The notes beneath the pieces are model-generated. The model searched no databases and was not told the DNA's origin. It worked only from the letters and a program-made list of their open reading frames with translations. The translations under genes and the position numbers were made by a program. This document shows positions 1 through 5,362 of a stretch of 5,485 nt of DNA, in pieces. Source of the DNA: Thermoflexales bacterium (GTDB lineage Bacteria > Chloroflexota > Anaerolineae > Fen-1058); NCBI GenBank assembly GCA_030834835.1, contig JAUQXD010000629.1, positions 1 to 5,485 of the forward strand. Reading direction: 5' to 3'. The stretch's first letter is position 1. Each line of letters begins with the position of its first letter.

Positions 1-1
1 A

Positions 2-490
2 GATTTGGGGGGGTTTTCTTGGATAGCGAAGGATCTACAAATAGCCTCGCTGCACCGAGTGAAGCGTCCAGCTCTTAGTTTCGCGACCTTTGGGGCCAAG
101 TATTTTGTCGCACCATCCGTCGCAGCCTTACTTAACAGCAATTTGGAGCCAGATTCTATTTGCGATATGGTATTGTCAGATGTTAGTCATGTTGATATTC
201 CCGACGGTACAGTTGTTCACATTGATAATTTTGGAAATATCAAACTAAAAGGTCCGTGCCCAGATTATGCAGAAGGTCAGAAATTGATTATTACCGTGGC
301 ACATACTAACAAGAAGTATGAAGCAAGATTTGGCCGCCGTTTTATGGATTTTCATGATTTGAGCCTAATTGTTTCGGCTGGCAGCTCATTGTATGGACTC
401 CCGGAAGTAGCTCTGACAAGAGGCAACGCTGCTCTAAATCTAGGGGTTGACGTCGGCGACAAGATTTTGTTGGAAATGGTCCCTGCCTAG
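2..490 (+). CDS. SAM hydroxide adenosyltransferase (DUF62 family), C-terminal part, 5' end outside window
   Basis: The frame is open to the left edge, so the start is missing; 162 residues and a TAG stop are present. Enzymes of this family hydrolyse S-adenosylmethionine to adenosine and methionine in the cytoplasm, and are related to the SAM-dependent fluorinases and chlorinases. Visible signature: the C-terminal domain with VVHIDNFGNIKLK (about residues 71-83 of the fragment), which corresponds to the family's D-x-FGN SAM-binding motif. This is followed by GSSLYGLPEVAL and RGNAALNLGVDVGDKI, matching the family's closing GSS...E-A...GNAA...G...GD pattern. Family members are usually about 260-290 residues, so roughly the first 100 residues, with the hydrolytic Asp/Arg/His centre, lie outside. 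The stretch YFVAPSVAALL stands where relatives usually have a V-x-PDNG motif, so this copy looks divergent there. Family assignment is fairly firm; whether it is active cannot be judged. Confidence 0.8.
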   Translation, partial: DLGGFSWIAKDLQIASLHRVKRPALSFATFGAKYFVAPSVAALLNSNLEPDSICDMVLSDVSHVDIPDGTVVHIDNFGNIKLKGPCPDYAEGQKLIITVAHTNKKYEARFGRRFMDFHDLSLIVSAGSSLYGLPEVALTRGNAALNLGVDVGDKILLEMVPA

Positions 491-991
491 ATCACCTTCC
501 AGCATGCACGGTGCGTCTCAGCCAATCAAATTCCGGTTAGCACTCCGTTCATCAAATAAACAGGCCTATCGTGGGAACGCTCATATGCATGGTTATGTGC
601 GTGTGGCGAGATTATTATCACGCGATGCTGTATATGAAATTAAAGTTTGCCGCACACCGCGGGCGGATTAATTTATGCGTACTGGATAACCTAACTCATG
701 TGATGTGCAGTACTAAACGACACTGCGAACCACAGTGGTGTCCTGCAGTCAAATGAGGCTTTCACAAGTATGTTCAAATCACGCGCAATGTACTAGGTGA
801 ACGATAGTGAAGCATCCGTCTGCTATGCGAGCCTCGCGACATAAGCGCGGCTAGGCATCAGTTACAAGCCAAACTATGACGAGTTTAGTATACTTGTTAC
901 CTTGACAATGTTACATTCGCACCGTGGCAGATAAATCCGCAGCAACGGCCACATGAAGTGGGCTCAAATAAAAAGGACTAATTAGCTGATT
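491..991. other. Gene-free gap of about 500 bases between the SAM hydrolase and tgt
   Basis: No reading frame here resembles a protein. The frames at 447-671 and 571-756 begin inside or just after the upstream gene, have no ribosome binding site and give compositionally poor peptides. A TTGACA hexamer (902-907) and a TATACT hexamer (889-894) occur but are not paired at promoter spacing. An imperfect hairpin (947-963, GGCCAC/GTGGGC) sits just before the tgt ribosome binding site. No tRNA cloverleaf or Rho-independent terminator is visible. Confidence 0.5.
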
Positions 992-2278
992 ATGAATGGT
1001 TTTGAATTTAGAATAGATCACAAAGATGCAGATACGCGGGCGCGTGTTTGCACAATCGTTACGCCACATGGATCAATAAGCACGCCAACACTAGCGCCTG
1101 TTGGAACTCAGGCAACAGTCAAGTCTTTAACGCCAGAGCAGATTCAGGCTACTGGCACCCAGCTCATCTTGGCCAACACATATCACCTCTACCTTCGACC
1201 TGGCGCCGCACGAATAGCTGCAGCGGGAGGAATACACAAGTTTTCTGCCATCGATCTGCCGATTATGACTGATAGTGGCGGATTTCAAGTGTTTAGCCTT
1301 GGCTCTTCGATACGTGACGGGGTGGGCAAAATTGCGAATATCTTTCCCGGTGATCGAAGCAGAGTCCCACATAATGTCCAGCGCACAAAGACGGGCAATA
1401 ATGTATTGGTGAAGGTTACTGATGAAGAGGTTGTTTTTCGCTCCCATCTTGACGGAAGCCTACACCACTTTAGCCCAGAAAAGTCACTGGAAGTTCAAAG
1501 TTTGATTGGTGCAGATTTCGTGCTCACTTTCGATGAATGTACTTCTCCTCTTGACACTTACGAGTACACAAGATTGTCGCTTGAGCGCACGCACAGATGG
1601 GCAACGAGAAGCGTGGATGCATACCACAAGTTCTCATCAACTAACAGTCAAGCACTGCAAGTTGTTGTTCAAGGAGGCGCATATCGCGATCTCCGGGAAA
1701 CAAGCGCGCAGTTTTGCAGCCAGCTTCCTTGTTTTGGGTACAGCATTGGCGGATCTTTGGGCAGATCAAAGTTCGATATGCTCAAAGTATTGGAGTGGAC
1801 CATTCCTCTGCTGCCAGAGTCCACCCCCAAACACCTGTTGGGGATTGGCGAAGTAACGGATATCTTCGATTGCGTGGAACGTGGCGTGGACATATTCGAC
1901 TGCGTGATACCGACACGCTGGGCACGCAACCATACTGCCCTAGTAAGTCCAACAACATTTGAAGAGTTCAATAGCCATAGGCTCGTCTCAGAAAGAGGAG
2001 ACAGCAATGATTTGAAGTATCGTGTGGGAATGACTAACTCAGCTTTGAAAGACGACTACACACCCATTGATCCGTTGTGCACATGCTACACATGTCAACG
2101 GTTCACTCGAGCGTACATCAACCACCTATACCGGGCGAGTGAGTTGCTCGCCTATTCTTTGGTCACAATTCATAATGTGCATTTTTTTGCTAACTTGATG
2201 ACCGAAATTCGAAAAGCAATCATAGATGGAACGTATGCTACGCTCAAAGAAAGGTACGTACGACCTAGACTTACTTGA
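992..2278 (+). CDS. tgt: tRNA-guanine transglycosylase (queuine/preQ1 tRNA-ribosyltransferase)
   Basis: This 428-residue enzyme swaps guanine-34 in the wobble position of GUN-anticodon tRNAs (Asp, Asn, His, Tyr) for preQ1, the precursor of queuosine. All bacterial TGT hallmarks are present: TDSGGFQVFSLG with the general-acid Asp94, FDECTSP (Asp181), VQGG (227-229), and GVDIFDCVIPTR with nucleophile Asp303 (aligned with E. coli Asp264). The zinc site is C363-x-C365-x2-C368-x25-H394. At 428 residues it is longer than the usual 370-380. Between SLG (102-104) and VVFRSHLDG (147-155) there are about 42 residues where E. coli has about 11, so roughly 30 extra residues are inserted beside the active-site loop. 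I recall a similar insertion in Patescibacteria TGTs. The ATG at 992 is chosen because TGT homology begins at once and an in-frame TAG lies just upstream; AAAAGGA at 971-977 is the likely but distant ribosome binding site. The TGA stop shows that UGA is not recoded. Gaps on both sides suggest a single-gene unit. Confidence 0.96.
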   Translation: MNGFEFRIDHKDADTRARVCTIVTPHGSISTPTLAPVGTQATVKSLTPEQIQATGTQLILANTYHLYLRPGAARIAAAGGIHKFSAIDLPIMTDSGGFQVFSLGSSIRDGVGKIANIFPGDRSRVPHNVQRTKTGNNVLVKVTDEEVVFRSHLDGSLHHFSPEKSLEVQSLIGADFVLTFDECTSPLDTYEYTRLSLERTHRWATRSVDAYHKFSSTNSQALQVVVQGGAYRDLRETSAQFCSQLPCFGYSIGGSLGRSKFDMLKVLEWTIPLLPESTPKHLLGIGEVTDIFDCVERGVDIFDCVIPTRWARNHTALVSPTTFEEFNSHRLVSERGDSNDLKYRVGMTNSALKDDYTPIDPLCTCYTCQRFTRAYINHLYRASELLAYSLVTIHNVHFFANLMTEIRKAIIDGTYATLKERYVRPRLT

Positions 2279-2445
2279 ACAAACAATATTCATCAAGATC
2301 ATCGAAACCGCGAACTTGGGGAATCGCATTTCGACATAGATAGGCTTTCTTTTCAATGCAATCGCGAACTTGTACATGTCTGCAGCAAGTTGCCCCCGTA
2401 TGTGCGATCTATCAGTAGCTCACAGCTGTTGGGCTATCAGAACTT

Positions 2446-2470
2446 CAAATGCATTTGCCCTATTGCAAAT
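2446..2470. repeat. Nested palindromes CAAATGCATTTG and ATTTGC/GCAAAT
   Basis: A perfect 12-bp palindrome (2446-2457) overlaps a second inverted repeat made of ATTTGC (2453-2458) and GCAAAT (2465-2470) around a 6-base loop. The right arm can therefore pair with either of two partners. There is no T-run, so it is not a terminator. It could be an operator or a chance structure. Confidence 0.3.
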
Positions 2471-2514
2471 CCCAACATCACTACTAGAAATGCCGGATGA
2501 GATATAGTCTACTT

Positions 2515-2533
2515 GGAACAATTTCAATTGTCC
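2515..2533. repeat. Short interrupted palindrome GGAACAATT-TC-AATTGTCC
   Basis: The two arms are complementary over 8 pairs with one extra A in the left arm and a 2-base centre. This is too tight for an RNA hairpin, but is the shape of a dimeric-repressor operator. It lies about 200 bases upstream of the tsaC start. No regulator is encoded in the window, and chance occurrence is quite possible in AT-rich sequence. Confidence 0.25.
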
Positions 2534-2719
2534 TGAGCCTACCGCTCGAAAGGCCGCGTGGTGCGTAAGTTTGTTCTTAGAGCAACTTGAGCCGACGCTT
2601 ACATGTATGCAATGCTTGATTGGACGCTGGACTTACTGACCTGGGGAACGACAATCTTACCGGAATACTGCCGCGCGATGGGGGATAGACAGCATATCTC
2701 TCAAAAGTAAAAGGCGCTC

Positions 2720-2725
2720 AAGGAG
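2720..2725 (+). promoter_or_regulatory. Ribosome binding site of tsaC that fixes its GTG start
   Basis: AAGGAG, a near-ideal Shine-Dalgarno sequence, ends 5 bases before GTG at 2731. An ATG at 2726 is unusable because it reads ATG-TTG-TGA. This supports the GTG start. Confidence 0.85.
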
Positions 2726-2730
2726 ATGTT

Positions 2731-3351
2731 GTGACACGTATCTATCCGATTCATTCCGACGAAGGTTTAGCATTGGCTGTAGATTACTTGCAACGAGGCG
2801 AAGTGATTGCGGTGCCCACTGATACAGTATATGGATTAATTGCCCCTGCATTTTCTGAAGAAGCAGTGGCTAAAATATACCAAATTAAACAACGCCCCCT
2901 AAACATGTCTCTCCCCATCTTCATAAAATCCACTCAAAACATCGAGCAAATCTGTCAAAACGTTCCTGATATAGCCTGGCGCATTGCCGAGGAGTTTTGG
3001 CCTGGTGCTTTAACCCTTATTCTCAATAGTGTGCCGTCAATACCCAGCATTGTAAATAGTTCTGGAAACACGATTGGAATCCGGATACCTGCTCATCCCC
3101 TTATTCCTAAGATAATTGACTTGGTAGGACAACCGCTAGCATCAACCAGCGCGAACCTCTCAGGTATGGCCACTCCCTTAACTGCCCAGGGAATTAAAGA
3201 ACAACTAGAAGGACGTGTTCCTTTGATACTTGATGGCGGGAAAAGTGGGTCAAACATTGGTTCAACAATCTTAGATCTAACGGAAAACCCACCTAGAATA
3301 ATTCGTCAAGGAGCCGTTACTATTCCACTGCGTTATTTGCAGTCATCATGA
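2731..3351 (+). CDS. tsaC: L-threonylcarbamoyladenylate synthase (TsaC/YrdC/Sua5 family)
   Basis: This enzyme makes threonylcarbamoyl-AMP from threonine, bicarbonate and ATP; the TsaD complex then transfers the group to A37 of ANN-decoding tRNAs (t6A). The 206-residue protein is a single YrdC domain. It has the length of TsaC-type proteins (about 190-210), without the extra C-terminal domain of long Sua5 forms. Motifs in order: PTDTVYGL (29-36), KIYQIKQRP (48-56) with the conserved K-x-R, WPGALTLIL (90-98), GIRIPAHP (116-123), STSANLSG (138-145) with the S-x-N motif, and STILDL...PPRIIRQGAV (178-196). The start is GTG behind AAGGAG; the stop is TGA. An IS5-like element begins only about 57 bases after the stop, without harming the gene. 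No other t6A gene (tsaB, tsaD, tsaE) is visible. Assignment is firm. A YrdC-like rRNA or translation factor is the only alternative, and the intact motifs make it less likely. Confidence 0.94.
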   Translation: MTRIYPIHSDEGLALAVDYLQRGEVIAVPTDTVYGLIAPAFSEEAVAKIYQIKQRPLNMSLPIFIKSTQNIEQICQNVPDIAWRIAEEFWPGALTLILNSVPSIPSIVNSSGNTIGIRIPAHPLIPKIIDLVGQPLASTSANLSGMATPLTAQGIKEQLEGRVPLILDGGKSGSNIGSTILDLTENPPRIIRQGAVTIPLRYLQSS

Positions 3352-3408
3352 GTGTTTTGTAGGATTTTGTCTTGCTATGTTCGGATGTGTCTCCATAGAT
3401 AGTGAATA

Positions 3409-3424
3409 GACTCTATCGGAAATA
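3409..3424 (+). repeat. Left terminal inverted repeat of the IS5-like element
   Basis: GACTCTATCGGAAATA, an exact reverse complement of 4356-4371. Together with the flanking TA the match is 18 bp (3407-3424). Transposase binding and cleavage would occur here. It contains the transposase stop codon (TAG on the minus strand, 3413-3415). Confidence 0.93.
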
Positions 3425-4340
3425 AGCATCGCTGTTCTTGCGCCGATGTCTCCGGCGCGTGATACGCAAGTTGTGCAGCCCACACGCAGCAAGCATGACT
3501 TGGTCGGAGAAGCCATCGGCGAGATTGCGCAGGACATCTTTCACGATGCGATTGATCTTCACGCCTGCCAGCGCATGTTCGCCGCGAACGCGGACACAGG
3601 CCAGCCGTTGATTCGTACGTTTCTGTTGTGCGGACAGTTCCCCGGCTCGTGGCGTTTTTTCGGCTGATACAACCGGGCGACGCGGGGGTGATAGCCCGGT
3701 AACTGACATGGCGCAAGATGCACCGCCGTGGATAACGAATCTGCTCTTGGTCAGCGACCTTCTTATCGTGCGTTTTGCCCGCATAGGTGGTGCTCAAGAA
3801 AGCCACCCGCTTGCTGGCTGTGTGGACGATGACGAGATTTTTGTCACTATGGGCTTTATTCTTACCACTGTAATGAAGCGCCTGTTTTTCAGGGTCTTTC
3901 GGCCGGTGGCGGTGGCGCTCGGTTCCGTCAATGACCAAGTCATGCGGTTCAGGCTGTCGTCGCTCGTGATCCGCCAAGCGGTCGCCATTACGCTCGGGCA
4001 AAACCTTTAACGTATCCAAAGCGTCTAGCAAGACTGGCAATAAATGGTGAGTCCAATAGTTGGCGCTCGGCTGACTGAACCCGAACAGTTCCGCCATGAC
4101 CACCTGCAACGGATAGCTCTTCTGGTACACCATGATAAACAGTAGCTGATCTTCTCGGGTGGGCAACGTCGCTTTCCGTCCGCCGCCAGCCGCACGTTGG
4201 CGCTTTTTCTTGACTAGAGGGTAATGTGCCAAGTAGGCCTTATCAAAGGCCGGGAGTAGCTCTTCAAACTCGCGGCGAGCTAACCCGGTCAAGGCCAATA
4301 GCTGCAACGGTCGTCGTGTGAGATTTTCATAGGGTAACAT
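3413..4340 (-). pseudogene. Broken IS5-type DDE transposase (two frame changes)
   Basis: Frame 1 runs from ATG 4340 to about 3706. It has an N-terminal helix-turn-helix (LTGLARREFEELLPAF, then YPLQVVMAELFGFSQPSANYW, about residues 17-96), the first catalytic Asp in LVIDGTERHRHRP (Asp138), then HYSGKNKAHSDKN and TYAGKTHDKKVAD. Near 3700-3708 the family sequence moves to another frame (GYHPRVARLYQPKK). At an A6 run on the coding strand (T6 at 3655-3660) it moves again to TPRAGELSAQQKRTNQRL, the Glu motif VRGEHALAGVK, and RIVKDVLRNLADGFSDQVM, ending at TAG 3413. Where relatives have the second catalytic Asp (ILxxD), this reads ILRHV, with a GTC Val codon. Reading on in frame 1 gives an unrelated tail, so the nominal 321-residue product is not a real transposase. 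Judged inactive. Confidence 0.88.
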
Positions 4341-4355
4341 GCCATCAGCTTACAC

Positions 4356-4371
4356 TATTTCCGATAGAGTC
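4356..4371 (-). repeat. Right terminal inverted repeat of the IS5-like element
   Basis: Exact reverse complement of 3409-3424, followed by TA at 4372-4373. It lies 15 bases upstream of the transposase ATG (4338-4340), so the transposase promoter probably overlaps or lies close to this end. Confidence 0.93.
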
Positions 4372-4460
4372 TAATGCTTCGGTTGAAACTTATCTGTAGT
4401 ATTTGGACTGCAGAACTGGCGTGCTCAGCGTCTTAACCTGCTTCAGTGAAAGTGCTAACT

Positions 4461-5024
4461 ATGAAACTAGTATTTCTTTATGGTCCCCCAGCGGTTGGCA
4501 AACTAACCATTGCCCGAAAACTATCTGAGATCACGAATTTCAAGCTATTTCATAATCACCTAGCTGTAGACATTGTCACTTCGATCTTTGACTTTGGCTC
4601 AGATGAATATTATAGGCTTGCTGCAAAAGTTCGCATGACTATTTTTGAAGAAGCAGCTCAGTCAAACTTGGAAGGCATGATATTCACATACGTGTACGCA
4701 AAACCAAGAAATGATTTGTTTATTTCACAAATAGTACGTGTGGTTGAACAAGGTGGCGGCGAGGTTTGCTTTGTTCAACTCCAATGTGATCGCTCAGATC
4801 TGGAAAGGAGGGTTTTGTCGGAGAGTAGGAAAGAATATGGAAAAATCACTTCTGTCGAAAAACTAAATGAACTATTAAATAGATTGGATTTATTTTCTCA
4901 AGTCTCATATCCGAGAAATTTAGCAATTAACACTTCCGCGATATCCCCATTAGATTCCGTTGAGAGAATCATTCTGCATTTTCATATCCCCGTTCGCCTG
5001 GGCGGTATGTCAAGTCCTGTATAA
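4461..5024 (+). CDS. Small P-loop ATPase / nucleotide-kinase-like protein of unknown substrate
   Basis: A 187-residue cytosolic protein. The Walker A loop is at the N-terminus (FLYGPPAVGKLT, residues 5-16), followed by LFHNHLAVDI (29-38), a motif I associate with a group of proteins annotated as AAA or shikimate-kinase-like ATPases. Further on come FTYVYAKPRND, a hydrophobic strand VCFVQLQCD, and an Arg-rich lid (LERRVLSESRKEYGKIT) like that of small-molecule kinases. Leu15 takes the usual Ser/Thr place after the Walker Lys, with Thr next. I have seen this form in the same group, so it need not mean inactivity. An in-frame GTG at 4446 would add five residues, but ATG 4461 puts the P-loop at the usual distance from the N-terminus. 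The ribosome binding site is weak (GAAAG at 4448-4452). The substrate could be a metabolite, nucleotide or antibiotic; the sequence does not say. It lies between two transposon remains, so it may be accessory cargo. Confidence 0.82.
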   Translation: MKLVFLYGPPAVGKLTIARKLSEITNFKLFHNHLAVDIVTSIFDFGSDEYYRLAAKVRMTIFEEAAQSNLEGMIFTYVYAKPRNDLFISQIVRVVEQGGGEVCFVQLQCDRSDLERRVLSESRKEYGKITSVEKLNELLNRLDLFSQVSYPRNLAINTSAISPLDSVERIILHFHIPVRLGGMSSPV

Positions 5025-5101
5025 TATAAGCCGGATGGTTAAGGCTTCTGTCTTGATCGTGATGCGGCGGAACTTCAGACTACAAATCACGGCACAGAAT
5101 A

Positions 5102-5342
5102 TTAATAATAACTCACCTTACGCAACCAGACGAACGGGTTGTAGGCGCGCAAGACAGCAAAGGCCGTCTGTCGCGCGCACGTACAACTTGGACTTGAGCG
5201 CAAAGTAGTTGAGTTTGGTGGCGCCATTCAAAAGTTCGAGTTTGATGTAACCACATGACGCCGCGACGAAGTGATTGGTCTGAGTCCGAACGGTTTGGGT
5301 GGGCGATTTTTCCAACGACACATTTTGCTTCAGTGACTTATG
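5102..5342 (-). pseudogene. C-terminal remnant of a second transposase (IS701/IS4-like), frameshifted
   Basis: Reading leftwards from 5342, the minus strand gives HKSLKQNVSLEKSPTQT, then TQTNHFVAASCGYIKLELL and TKLNYFALKSKLYVRA. This resembles the C-terminal end of IS701/IS4-type transposases (YHKSLKQN...KSPTK...NHFFA..Y.KLE...KLNHFALK). The last Lys of the family's Y-R-E-K signature would lie in it, while the catalytic Glu and everything N-terminal are missing; a TAG precedes HKSLKQN directly. Around 5165-5175 the sense shifts frame. The original frame ends at TAA 5118, but a neighbouring frame gives TAFAVLRAYNPFVWLRK and ends at TAA 5102-5104, a more natural tail, so about 2 bases seem lost. 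The ORF that can be read from GTG 5321 is therefore not a gene. It ends only about 20 bases from the start of the caspase-like gene. No terminal repeats were found. Confidence 0.72.
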
Positions 5343-5351
5343 CTAATTTGT

Positions 5352-5356
5352 AGGAG
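5352..5356 (+). promoter_or_regulatory. Ribosome binding site that favours GTG 5363 as start
   Basis: AGGAG lies 6 bases before GTG 5363, an ideal distance, but 15 bases before the in-frame ATG 5372. The GTG is therefore preferred. The site sits about 10 bases from the end of the transposase remnant. Confidence 0.75.
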
Positions 5357-5362
5357 CCATCC

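Larger units (their letters stand above)
2279..2730. other. Gene-free gap of about 450 bases between tgt and tsaC
   Basis: No frame is protein-like; the two minus-strand frames that enter it (2126-2377, 2657-2851) overlap the real genes and have no family signature. It holds two short palindromes (2446-2470 and 2515-2533), annotated separately, and a 10-bp direct repeat CGCGAACTTG at 2309-2318 and 2363-2372. No clear terminator follows tgt and no consensus promoter precedes tsaC. Confidence 0.5.
3409..4371 (-). mobile_element. IS5-family-like insertion sequence, about 963 bp, probably inactive
   Basis: The element is bounded by perfect 16-bp inverted repeats (GACTCTATCGGAAATA at 3409-3424 and its complement at 4356-4371). 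Both are flanked by TA (3407-3408 and 4372-4373), which looks like a 2-bp target duplication. One transposase gene fills it on the minus strand, and its TAG stop lies inside the left inverted repeat, as is common in compact IS elements. Size, single gene, DDE transposase with an N-terminal helix-turn-helix, and a TA target all fit the IS5 superfamily; I do not assign a subgroup. It is visibly more GC-rich than the flanking genes. It inserted between tsaC and the P-loop gene. The intact ends beside a broken gene mean it could still be mobilised by a sister copy. Confidence 0.9.

Noticed and set aside
707..748. Terminator-like inverted repeat (GACAC...GTGTC) after the SAM hydrolase gene
   Set aside because: The stem is short and mismatched, lies over 200 bases after the stop codon, and has no T-run.
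902..907. TTGACA consensus -35 hexamer upstream of tgt
   Set aside because: No acceptable -10 hexamer lies 16-19 bases downstream; the TATACT at 889-894 is upstream of it and has no -35 of its own.
947..980. Possible preQ1 riboswitch before tgt (short stem followed by an A-rich AAAAAGGACTAA tail)
   Set aside because: The loop has only about 5 bases, the stem is imperfect, and the C-rich loop needed for the pseudoknot with the A-rich tail is missing.
2309..2372. Direct repeat CGCGAACTTG in the tgt-tsaC gap
   Set aside because: Only two copies of 10 bp with no further matching flank; consistent with chance.
3446..4010. Plus-strand open frames inside the IS (3446-3667 and 3708-4010)
   Set aside because: They are antisense to the transposase gene and show no family motif or ribosome binding site.
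5020..5025. Perfect TATAAT at the P-loop gene's stop codon as a promoter for the caspase gene
   Set aside because: No -35 element at suitable spacing, and it is more than 330 bases from the caspase start.
5028..5047. AAGCC/GGCTT hairpin just after the P-loop gene as a terminator
   Set aside because: Only 5 pairs around a 10-base loop and no T-run follows.
5118..5321. Minus-strand frame of 67 codons read as an independent small gene
   Set aside because: Its sequence is the C-terminal end of a transposase, the homology extends upstream of its GTG, and the tail is out of frame.
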